Below are positions 34,391 through 42,500 of a stretch of 64,000 nt of DNA, piece by piece. The notes beneath the pieces were generated by a model. It ran no database searches, was not told the DNA's origin, and worked only from the letters and a program-made list of their open reading frames with translations. The DNA lies in contig JAAZNU010000023.1 of the NCBI GenBank assembly GCA_012798135.1, forward strand, positions 1-64,000. Reading direction: 5' to 3'. This DNA comes from Veillonellaceae bacterium (lineage in GTDB: Bacteria; Bacillota_C; Negativicutes; UBA1444). Position 1 is the first letter of the stretch. Every line of letters begins with the position of its first letter. A program made the translations under genes and the position numbers.

Positions 34391-34855
34391 CTACTTACCG
34401 GTGACTTTCTTTACGCATTCGTCCGTGATATCCTGCCCGCCATAAATCACCGCGCCTTTGTCTACAACCACCGACAAACCTTTGGCGTCCGCGACTTCTT
34501 TGATCACTGCGTCAACTTTGGAAAACACAGGCACCATCAGTTCCTGGTTCTTCAGTTGCAGGCGCTGCTGCAGTTGCATGTAGTATTCTTGTTTTTCCTT
34601 GTCGCCCAGGCTCGACGCTTTGGCATCAAATTCCTTTTTGGCAGCTTCCGATTCCGCCTGCATGGTGGTTTGGACTTTGGCCAGATCCGGATGCTGTTGC
34701 ACAACCATCTGATAATTGACCACACCCACATTAGAAGCCGGCGCCGCAGAGGCGACATGGGCCGTTTGCGTTACAGCCAAGCCGGCCACGCCGATCAGGA
34801 AGGCGGCCGCGATGGCGAGAGCAACTGTTTTTACGTTTTTCTTGTTTCTGAACAC
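34391..34855 (-). CDS. OmpH/Skp-family periplasmic chaperone (first of three)
   Basis: 154-residue exported protein: signal peptide (TVALAIAAAFLIGVAGLAV, cleavage after ASA), then NVGVVNYQMVVQQHPDLAK, a helical hairpin rich in Lys/Glu/Gln (about residues 60-110), and AVIYGGQDITDECVKKVTGK. Classic OmpH/Skp layout without a lipobox. GTG start. It has its own promoter and is followed by a terminator, suggesting higher expression than the genes downstream. Likely keeps outer-membrane proteins unfolded for BamA. Confidence 0.88.
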   Translation of the reverse strand: MFRNKKNVKTVALAIAAAFLIGVAGLAVTQTAHVASAAPASNVGVVNYQMVVQQHPDLAKVQTTMQAESEAAKKEFDAKASSLGDKEKQEYYMQLQQRLQLKNQELMVPVFSKVDAVIKEVADAKGLSVVVDKGAVIYGGQDITDECVKKVTGK

Positions 34856-34905
34856 TTACGAAAGACCCCTCTCAAAATTTTTCCCTAAGGCTGATTACCC
34901 ATATC

Positions 34906-34934
34906 ATTATAACAGGCGGGACGGTTCCGCACAA
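34906..34934 (-). promoter_or_regulatory. Predicted promoter of the first Skp-like gene
   Basis: TTGTGC (34929-34934), 17-nt spacer, TATAAT (34906-34911) with a TG extension. Leader of about 45 nt to the GTG start at 34855. Confidence 0.6.
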
Positions 34935-34964
34935 TATTGACGATGAAAACTTGAGCGGAGAAGT

Positions 34965-36284
34965 TTACAGATGTCCAACCATCCGCAGCCAACTCCGACC
35001 GTTTGAAAAAACAAGTTCAGCGCTGAGAAAATCGTGCAGCTTGTAGCGCAAACCGAATTCATACTGATCGCTCTGATCGCTGTTCCACCAGCGTTCGGCC
35101 CGGAGAGCCCAGCGTCCTCCCAACCCTTGCGACCACCACCAGCCCCATTGTCGGTCGTTCGTACGATAACGGATTCCCGCCCGGCTCTCTGGCCCGAACT
35201 GATGTCCCCACCCCGGCATGAATTGCCAGGTCAGGTCCCCCGGCAACACCTTCGCTTCCAGGAACAGTTCGTCCTTGGGCGCGATCAGCCGTCCGACATG
35301 GGCCTGGCCGGATACGTTGTCCTTATCACGGCCGACATCCAGATAGACTTCGCCGTAAATCCGCCAGGTTTCCGCCTCTACATTCACCGCCACTTCGGCG
35401 TCGACCTGCGGCCGGACGACCGGCGAAACCTGCAGGTCAAACTGTCGGATTACCGGATCGGTCCGGGTGGCCTGGCGAACTTGATCGGTGAAATAAGCCA
35501 GATGGCGCTCCACGTAAGGCACCGGCAAGCCCCGCATAGTTCGGGCCTGCATTTCCACGGCGGGACGGGCGTGTACGAGCAGCAGATTGGGGATGGACTT
35601 CGAACGCAGGGAGACCTGAACCTCCCGGACGATCTCCCCCGTAGGGAACAGTGACAGGCGAACCTTGGTCTGCTGTCCGGCTTCCACATCTAGGCTGAAA
35701 TGAAATTCTGGCAGTTGGCGTCGGAGCAGTTCCCGGATCAACTCCCGGGCCACGCCGGAGGCCCAGTCCACCGCATCCACCGGCAATCCCAGCAAGGCGA
35801 CCCGGATATCGTCCTCCAATTTTCCCATATCTCTTTTTAGCAAGGATACCCCCGCCGGAGCAATCCCGCTATAGTCCACCTGAATGTCCACCTGGCGGAC
35901 GGTGTCGCCCCATGGCGCAATGCGAATCTGGATCTTGCTGACGGCAGCCGGTTCCAGGGCCACACTTTCGATCATGTAGCCGGACAGTACCCGGTCGAAG
36001 ACATCGCGAACCAGTCTTTCGTAATGTTGTCGCCGCTCGCCAACCTCCGCAGTGGCATGGCCCAGCAGCAGGTGTTCACCGATCGTCCGCACACTTTCTG
36101 CCATCCGCCGGGTAACCCGCAGTGGTGTCGGGGCAGTTGTCAGTACTTCGACCTGAACCGATTCTACGGTAGCGGCACCGGCCGCCGCTGTCACGATCGG
36201 CGGATGGAAGGCCAAGGCTGCCTGGATCAGGCAGATGACGCCGATCAGAACCGTCAGTCGGCAGGTTTTCGATCCAAGACGCAT
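34965..36284 (-). CDS. Exported protein of unknown function next to bamA
   Basis: 439-residue protein with a signal peptide (TVLIGVICLIQAALAFHPP) and cleavage near TAAAGA. The first 280 residues of the mature protein are mixed alpha/beta with repeated strand patterns (IQIRIAPWGDTVRQVDIQV and VRLSLFPTGEIVREVQVSL look like two related units). The last 130 residues are rich in alternating aromatic and charged residues (WGWWWSQGLGGRWALRAER) and end SWLRMVGHL, consistent with a small outer-membrane barrel. I do not recognise the family. It lies between bamA and the Skp-like genes, which suggests a role in outer-membrane biogenesis. ATG with AGGAG. Confidence 0.75.
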   Translation of the reverse strand: MRLGSKTCRLTVLIGVICLIQAALAFHPPIVTAAAGAATVESVQVEVLTTAPTPLRVTRRMAESVRTIGEHLLLGHATAEVGERRQHYERLVRDVFDRVLSGYMIESVALEPAAVSKIQIRIAPWGDTVRQVDIQVDYSGIAPAGVSLLKRDMGKLEDDIRVALLGLPVDAVDWASGVARELIRELLRRQLPEFHFSLDVEAGQQTKVRLSLFPTGEIVREVQVSLRSKSIPNLLLVHARPAVEMQARTMRGLPVPYVERHLAYFTDQVRQATRTDPVIRQFDLQVSPVVRPQVDAEVAVNVEAETWRIYGEVYLDVGRDKDNVSGQAHVGRLIAPKDELFLEAKVLPGDLTWQFMPGWGHQFGPESRAGIRYRTNDRQWGWWWSQGLGGRWALRAERWWNSDQSDQYEFGLRYKLHDFLSAELVFSNGRSWLRMVGHL

Positions 36285-36326
36285 GCCGATACTCCTGTTC
36301 CTTGTGATGATTCACGCCTTCTTAAG

Positions 36327-36356
36327 GGAAAAGTCAGGCGATCGCCTGACTTTTCC
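36327..36356 (-). terminator. Palindromic terminator downstream of bamA
   Basis: A perfect 30-nt palindrome with arms GGAAAAGTCAGGCGA and TCGCCTGACTTTTCC, ending in TTTT on both strands, 30 nt after the bamA stop. It can act on the minus-strand transcript and separates bamA from the unknown exported protein gene. Confidence 0.8.
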
Positions 36357-36386
36357 TCGGTTATTGATCTCCACGCAAACCTGCGC

Positions 36387-38162
36387 TTAGAATTGACCGC
36401 CGAAACTGAAATGGGTCCGTCCGCCCTGATTGCTGAATCCATAGTCGAGCCGAAGCGGGCCGAACGGGGTCACAATCCGGATCCCCAAACCATAGCCGAA
36501 TTTGAGATCTTTCAAGAATTCGAAACTGTCACTGTCCCAGGCATTACCGACATCCGTGAATAAGGATGCCATCACCCGTTTGGCCACGGGAAAACGATAT
36601 TCCATCGTGGTCGCAAACAATCGGTTGCCCTTGAACTGATCGTCACGGTAGCCGCGCAGAGTATCGATGCCGCCGGCCATGTATTTCTGCATTTCCGGAA
36701 TATGGCCGGTGCCGTAGCCATACATGCCACGAACCGCTATGACCTGGGATTTGCCAACTTTCCAGTACCGACGGCCTTCAGCCGTATATTTATTAAAGCT
36801 GAAGTCGCCGCCCAATCCCGCCACCTCTGCCGACAGAGAATACCGCACCCCTTCCGACGGGTTGGTATTGCTATCCCGGGTATCCAGCACCCGGGAAATG
36901 ATCACGCTACGGGTCAGGCCAAAATTGTTTTGAATATAATTTTCTGATTTATAGGGTTCGTCGGTTTCATAGTTTTTGCCGGAAATCCAGCCTTTGTAGT
37001 CGTCCCAGCGGTTTTTCAGGGTAATATAATGGCTCAACTTGTCGTTGACCGGCCGGCCGAACGTAAAGTCAAACCCGCGATAACGACGGTCGTAAGTCGA
37101 AACTTCATTCCCGCCGGAATCGAAATCGGTATACTGATTGATCATGTTGTAAAATGTGAAACCAAAGGACGTCTGCTTCCGGTCCAGCCAAGGCCGGCGG
37201 AAACTGACTGAATAGTTGCCGGCTGTGGAGGCCTTGCCGCCGAATTCCCAGTGAATATTGACATCATCGCCAGTACCCCGGAAATTCTTGTCGCCGACAT
37301 TGATAATGCCGATGAGTCCGTCGGATGCGCTATAGCCGCCACCGATGGAAAAGGTGCCGGTTTTCTGCTCGACCACGGAGACTTCGAGCACCGTTCCGCC
37401 CGGCTGTTTGCCTGGCAGGAGCTTTAGGTTGACGTCTTCAAAATAAGCCAGATTGTAGAGTTTCTGCATGCTGACCCGGGCATCCTTGGCATTGAACGGC
37501 TGGCCAATTTTTGTCCGCATTTCCCGGGTGATCACATGGGCTTTGGACTTGGTGTTGCCTTTGACCACGATGTCCTCGACAATCCCTTCATTGATCCGCA
37601 CGGTCAGAATGCCGTCCGGGCTGAAGTTGACGTCACCGGTCTTGGCCAGAATATAGCCTTCGGCCTTGTAGCTTTCCTCAATGGCTCGCAGGTTGGCGGC
37701 CACCGTTTTAGAATTCAGAACTTCACCGGTTTTGACGGTCATCAGTTTCATCAGCTTGTCTTTAGGCAGTTTGTTGTTGCCTTGCAGAACGATCCCCTTT
37801 AAAACGGGATTTTCCTTGACGTTATAGATGACTTTGACGCCTTCGGGAATCGCGGCGAAATCCGCCGTCACATCGGCGAAAGTACCCATCTCGTAAATCA
37901 GGCGCAGATCCTGCCGCACCTTGTCCGGCGTCCACTCGTCCCCGGGTTTCAGCCGGGTCACGGCCAGAATCGTTTCCGGCTTGATGTTGACAGTGCCGGC
38001 CACCTCGATGAATGCCACTTTTTTGCCGATCAGATCTTCGGGTTTTGCGCTGGGCGCCGGGGTCGCCGGAGTTGCGACAGTTGCCGCTGCCGCCGGGTCC
38101 GTCGATTCCTCCGGTGCTGCCTGAACGGTCCAACTCGCGGCCAGCATCATGGACAAAACCAT
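36387..38162 (-). CDS. bamA: Outer-membrane protein assembly factor BamA (3 POTRA domains)
   Basis: Omp85-family protein of at least 591 residues. After an Ala/Pro-rich linker come three POTRA domains (about residues 46-115, 120-190 and 193-265, starting KVAFIEVAGTVNIKPE, LKGIVLQGNNKLPKDK and VEDIVVKGNTKSKAHV), then a 16-strand-type barrel ending FSFGGQF. Proteobacterial BamA has five POTRA domains. It inserts outer-membrane proteins such as OmpM. The first canonical start is the ATG at 38162, but it leaves a signal peptide without a basic N-region and has no ribosome site; the frame extends upstream to a well-placed AAAGGAGG (see findings), so the true start may be near 38201. Confidence 0.95.
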   Translation of the reverse strand: MVLSMMLAASWTVQAAPEESTDPAAAATVATPATPAPSAKPEDLIGKKVAFIEVAGTVNIKPETILAVTRLKPGDEWTPDKVRQDLRLIYEMGTFADVTADFAAIPEGVKVIYNVKENPVLKGIVLQGNNKLPKDKLMKLMTVKTGEVLNSKTVAANLRAIEESYKAEGYILAKTGDVNFSPDGILTVRINEGIVEDIVVKGNTKSKAHVITREMRTKIGQPFNAKDARVSMQKLYNLAYFEDVNLKLLPGKQPGGTVLEVSVVEQKTGTFSIGGGYSASDGLIGIINVGDKNFRGTGDDVNIHWEFGGKASTAGNYSVSFRRPWLDRKQTSFGFTFYNMINQYTDFDSGGNEVSTYDRRYRGFDFTFGRPVNDKLSHYITLKNRWDDYKGWISGKNYETDEPYKSENYIQNNFGLTRSVIISRVLDTRDSNTNPSEGVRYSLSAEVAGLGGDFSFNKYTAEGRRYWKVGKSQVIAVRGMYGYGTGHIPEMQKYMAGGIDTLRGYRDDQFKGNRLFATTMEYRFPVAKRVMASLFTDVGNAWDSDSFEFLKDLKFGYGLGIRIVTPFGPLRLDYGFSNQGGRTHFSFGGQF

Positions 38163-38224
38163 GATCAGGATGAATCTGTGATGTAAACCTCGGTTTCTGA
38201 TTTTGATAGCCTCCTTTCGGAATC

Positions 38225-38758
38225 TTACGGTTTTGTCCGGCCTCGCAAGGATTGTCCGGCCGCCTGGATCAGACGCTTCATTTCGTCTGGAGAGATGGTG
38301 GGGTCCCGGCTGGCCGGTTTGTCGGCGCTGTTCACCTCCTGCCCAGCGGGGGTGGACTCAACGGCAGAAGCTGGCGCCGCCGCTGGCGCCGTTTGGGGAA
38401 TAGCAACCGCCGAAATCTTCTGGACCGGCTCCGGCACAGACACGGGTATCGGCGCGGCCGCAACCGCCGGTTCCGGTGAAGGCGGCTGCTCCCGCCACCA
38501 CCACCAGGCACCGCCCGCTCCAGCCACCGCCATTACGGCAGCAAGAGCAAACGCCGTCCCCTGTTGAACCCAACCGATCGTAAACCAAAGACGGCGAGAG
38601 CGAAGAGTTTCCCGAGTGGACCGCAATTCCGCCTCCGCCAGCAGCAAGTCCATCTCACCGCGGGCCGAAGCATTGCGCCCGAAATGCTCCTCCGCCTTAT
38701 TCAGCCATTGCCGGGCGGACTGGATCCGACATTTCACTTTTCGAGTCGGCTCGTTCAC
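38225..38758 (-). CDS. Single-pass membrane protein of unknown function
   Basis: 177-residue protein: a charged N-terminal helical region (residues 1-55, with WLNKAEEHFGRNASARGEMD), one membrane helix (TAFALAAVMAVAGAGG followed by WWWWRE), a proline/alanine-rich periplasmic linker of about 60 residues, and a C-terminal helix (SPDEMKRLIQAAGQSLRGR). I prefer the GTG at 38758 with GGAGG eight bases upstream over the GTG three codons earlier. It lies directly before bamA. It may couple cytoplasm or membrane to the assembly machinery; no family recognised. Confidence 0.7.
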   Translation of the reverse strand: MNEPTRKVKCRIQSARQWLNKAEEHFGRNASARGEMDLLLAEAELRSTRETLRSRRLWFTIGWVQQGTAFALAAVMAVAGAGGAWWWWREQPPSPEPAVAAAPIPVSVPEPVQKISAVAIPQTAPAAAPASAVESTPAGQEVNSADKPASRDPTISPDEMKRLIQAAGQSLRGRTKP

Positions 38759-38792
38759 TCTCCTCACCTCCTGTCAACGGATTTAAAACTGT

Positions 38793-38798
38793 ATTATA
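38793..38798 (-). promoter_or_regulatory. Possible -10 box upstream of the bamA unit
   Basis: Minus-strand TATAAT about 35 nt before the start at 38758. No convincing -35 box at 17 nt. The 150-nt gap after the sigma-factor gene is AT-rich and a likely promoter region. Confidence 0.3.
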
Positions 38799-38910
38799 TA
38801 TTCCGCTAGGCAACTTAATTTTTCGCAGGCATTTTGTCAGTCAAAATTCCCCGATTATCAGGATTTCTTGCGAAATTTCCCACTGAAGCAGCTTCATTTC
38901 GCTACATTTT

Positions 38911-39561
38911 TCAAATTCTCTTCAATTCTCCCATCAAGCGGGACAGCATACCCCGGATCCGGCGAATTCCCTGTTTTTGCAGGCGGGAAAGATGAGACGG
39001 TGAAATTTGCAGGGAAGAAGCCACCTGTCCGGGTTCCCGTTCCTCCAACAGCACCCCGCTCAAGGCCAGCCGTTCTTTCAGCGGCAACCGGTCCATTGCC
39101 GAGCGCATTTGCGCCAATAAAAAATTCTGTTCGGCAATTTCCGCCACCGGCAGCGTCATATCCGCCAAGGTGTCGGCCACGGTCATACCTTCCGCCTCGG
39201 TGCAGGGCGTGTCCAGCGACAGCTGTCGGGTTTTGTTTTCCTTTTCCAGATAGTTCAGCATGCGGCCGCGGATCCGGTGGATCGCATATAAACTGAAGGC
39301 TACCCCGCGATCCGGATCAAAGTTTTCCACCGCTTCGATCAGACCGATGGTCCCTTCCTGCACCAGATCCATCAGCAGGGCTTCGTTGCTCCCCCGCCAA
39401 CGGGACAGCGCCTTGACCACCAACGGCTGGTACTGCTCGATCAGGCGAAGGCGGCCATCCATTTCGCCCCGTTGCTTGAAGCCGATCCAGAGGGCCCGTT
39501 CCTCATCCGGTTCCAGCAAGACAATTTTCGTGACTTCGGCCAGATACTCCTGCAACCGCAT
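38911..39561 (-). CDS. Sigma-70-family RNA polymerase sigma factor
   Basis: 216-residue sigma factor. Region 2 is clear (LMDLVQEGTIGLIEAVENFD then GVAFSLYAIHRIRGRMLNYL, residues about 65-110), followed by a short region 3 and a region 4 helix-turn-helix (EREPGQVASSLQISPSHLSR, residues about 170-200). The ORF extends upstream but the ATG at 39561 follows a G-rich ribosome site and begins the conserved part. No anti-sigma gene is adjacent. Its place between tamB and bamA suggests it controls envelope genes; the target promoters are unknown. Confidence 0.88.
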   Translation of the reverse strand: MRLQEYLAEVTKIVLLEPDEERALWIGFKQRGEMDGRLRLIEQYQPLVVKALSRWRGSNEALLMDLVQEGTIGLIEAVENFDPDRGVAFSLYAIHRIRGRMLNYLEKENKTRQLSLDTPCTEAEGMTVADTLADMTLPVAEIAEQNFLLAQMRSAMDRLPLKERLALSGVLLEEREPGQVASSLQISPSHLSRLQKQGIRRIRGMLSRLMGELKRI

Positions 39562-39592
39562 GGTCGCCACCCCCCCTTTCGCCCGGTCGGAA

Positions 39593-42500
39593 TCAGAACC
39601 GGATCCGGTATTCCAAGCCCCAACGCGGACTGCTTTTTTCGTCGATGGAAGCATTAATGCTGAATGATCGCGTAACGTCGTAGCGGATGCTTGCCAGATA
39701 CTCGCTGCGGTTCACGCTCATGGAATAGGACACTTCCACGCGATCGCCGATATATTTGCTGAACTCCAAATTGTATACTTCGTGCAGGGAGGCCGGTTTT
39801 CCTGCCGCCACCGTCGGACCGAACGTCACTGGCTCACGGGAGGTGGTCCGGGTGCTGGATACCAGCCGAAAATCGTCCAGTCCCAGCGCTTCGCGGAACG
39901 TATTCTCCACCTCGCCGAACACCTGCATCCGGAAGCCGGTGGTCAGCAGGGAGCGCATCTCTTCCCGGGCCAGAACGTCCGACCCCATGGCGCCGGGCAA
40001 AATGGTCTCGCCGCTGCGCGGTCGCAAAGCCAGTACCGTCCGGATCTCCTGCGGACTGAGCGCGGGAATGGAAGATAATTTCAGATTCATCTCGGAGGCG
40101 GGACCGTCAATGTTCAACATCACTTTGGTCTGGGACAGGTTGGCTTGCGCTTCCAGACGAATCTGCGGGTCGATTCGGCGCCGGTGGGGAAAATCGATCG
40201 ATCCTTCCGAAATTCGGAACCGGGAACCTAAGTATTCCAAACTGCCCCGGGTCAGCTCAATCTTGCCGGTGATTCGCGGCTCATGCAGCGACCCGCCGAA
40301 ATGGAGACCGCCGCCCAGCCAAATGTCATACAGGGAGGGAGAATAGGCCCTAACCCCCTTGCCAATCACCAAGTCCAGAGCCAGCGCGATATCAAGATCA
40401 CTCTGCGGTGTATCCGGAATTCCCGGAACGTTCAGAGTCATGTTTTCAAACACCAGCTTGCCGGCCAAAAGGGGGTTGCCGTTCTGTCGCGTCAGGGTGA
40501 TCTCGCCGCTCAGCGGTCCTTTGAAATATTTATGCCGGATGCCGAGACGGTCGAGCACCAGCTTGGCATCATAGCCAGCCAAGCCTTCTTCGCCGTTCAG
40601 CTTGGCGGAGCCGGTCAGCCGGAAACTGCCGCCGCCCATGGTCCCGGAAAACCGGGTCACGTTCATTTTATCATCTTCGAACTGAATATCAATCCCCAAT
40701 TTTTCCAGTGGGTCGGCCAGTGACTTCAATTTCAGCGCGCCGTCGGTGATGGACAGGTTGCCGCCATAGATTGGATGGGCCCAGGTGCCGCCAATCGTCA
40801 CCTCGCCCTTTGTTTCGCCAAGCGCCCACTGGACTTCCGGCGACAGCAGCGGCAAAATGCTAAGGTTGGCATGATCCAGCCGCAGGCGCAGGTCCATCGT
40901 CTCGGCGCCGGCAGTTTTATCCGCAGCGCCGTTCTGGCGTTTGATCGCCTTCAATGGCAAAGAACCGTAGGCACTGGCCCGGTGTTCCCCTTTGGTAATG
41001 TATAGCTGATTGACCTGAATGATCTCATCTTGCAGCACGAACAGGCCATACAACTCGTCAAACGTGGCATTGGTCACACCGCCGTCGCGGATGTTCAGCG
41101 ACAAGCCCGCTTTCGGCGCCGCAATGGTTCCGCCGAGTTGCGCCAGAAAATCCATTTTCCCCTGGATTTCCGCTTTCGTATCCAACCAGGCGGCCAGCAA
41201 GCCGGCATCAATATCGCGGCCGCCGATTTCCAGCGCCAGCGGGCCTTTTAAGTCCGCCGTTCCTTTAGCGATCACCAGACCGGTTCCCTGCCGGGCCTGA
41301 AAATCTTGAATCGTAAGTACGTTGTTGCGCAACGCGACATTCAGGTCGATGCGGTCCAATAGATAATTTTTGATCCGGCCGGCATGCAACGTTCCGAACA
41401 GCTGCATTGCCGGGTTGTCGAGCGTGCCGGTCACCGCGACCTGACCTTCCAGACGGCCGGAAACATTTTTCAGCGGCGTATTCAGAATGGTTAACAAACC
41501 GGACAGTTCCGCATTTTCCACCGACAGGCCGCCATAGATCTCCTGAGTTTTTTCCCGATAGCCCCCGTTGGCCCGGACCTGACCCTTGCCGAGCAGAAAC
41601 TGCGCCGAACTCACTTCGACTTCATCCGGCCGGAGCACGATCTGACCGGCGACATCATACAGGTCCTGGCCGTTGAGCCTTAAGACCCGCGACATCACCG
41701 CTCCCTGAAATTCCGGAATCGTTGCAGTTCCGGCCAACACGCCGTTTAGACTCACCTTTCCTTCGACGGGGTATGGATACTTCAGTTGCAGATAGGCCGT
41801 CTCCACATCATGCGCCGTCACGGTAAAGTTCAGGCGTTGATCTTGGTCCATTGTCCCGGACAAGACGGCTTTCGCATTGAAGGAGTCGACTTCCAGGTCA
41901 TCGATCGACAAAATGCCGTCTTTGCGTCGGTAATTGCCGCACACTCTGGACAGCAAAAAACCGCGATAACTGCCTTCCCAAAGCGTCAGCTTACCGGCGG
42001 CCTCGAGCCTGTCGAGAGTCCCGCCGAGCGTCACTTCGTTTTTAACATTGCCGGTCAACGGTTCGCCCGGCGCCAACCAGGCCGCCAGATCCTCCGCCCG
42101 GGCGCCTTCGGTCTTGACGCGAAGCGCTATCGCCCGGTCGCCGGCAAGCGCCACGGTACCATCCACTTCATGCAGGCTCCGGCCGTTGCGGACTTGCACT
42201 TTGGCCAGTGAGATCACGCCGCCCTGAACGTCGACCGTTCCGTTGGCCCGGGTAAACGGTTGGCGCAGAATCTGGCCATCCAGGGCCAAAAAATCGCCGT
42301 GAACGGCCGGTGCAACCGGTGATCCGGTCAAGCGGCCGGTAAAATTCAGCGACCCGGCAGCCGGCAGCTCCGGCGCGAACCGTGGCAAAACGCGCAATGG
42401 CAGCGCGGCACCCAACAGGTTCAGGTCCAATCGTTCCGGCCCCAAACGGCCGCTGGCGGCCAGCGATCCCCCGTTGACGCGGGTGGACAAGGCCTGCAGG

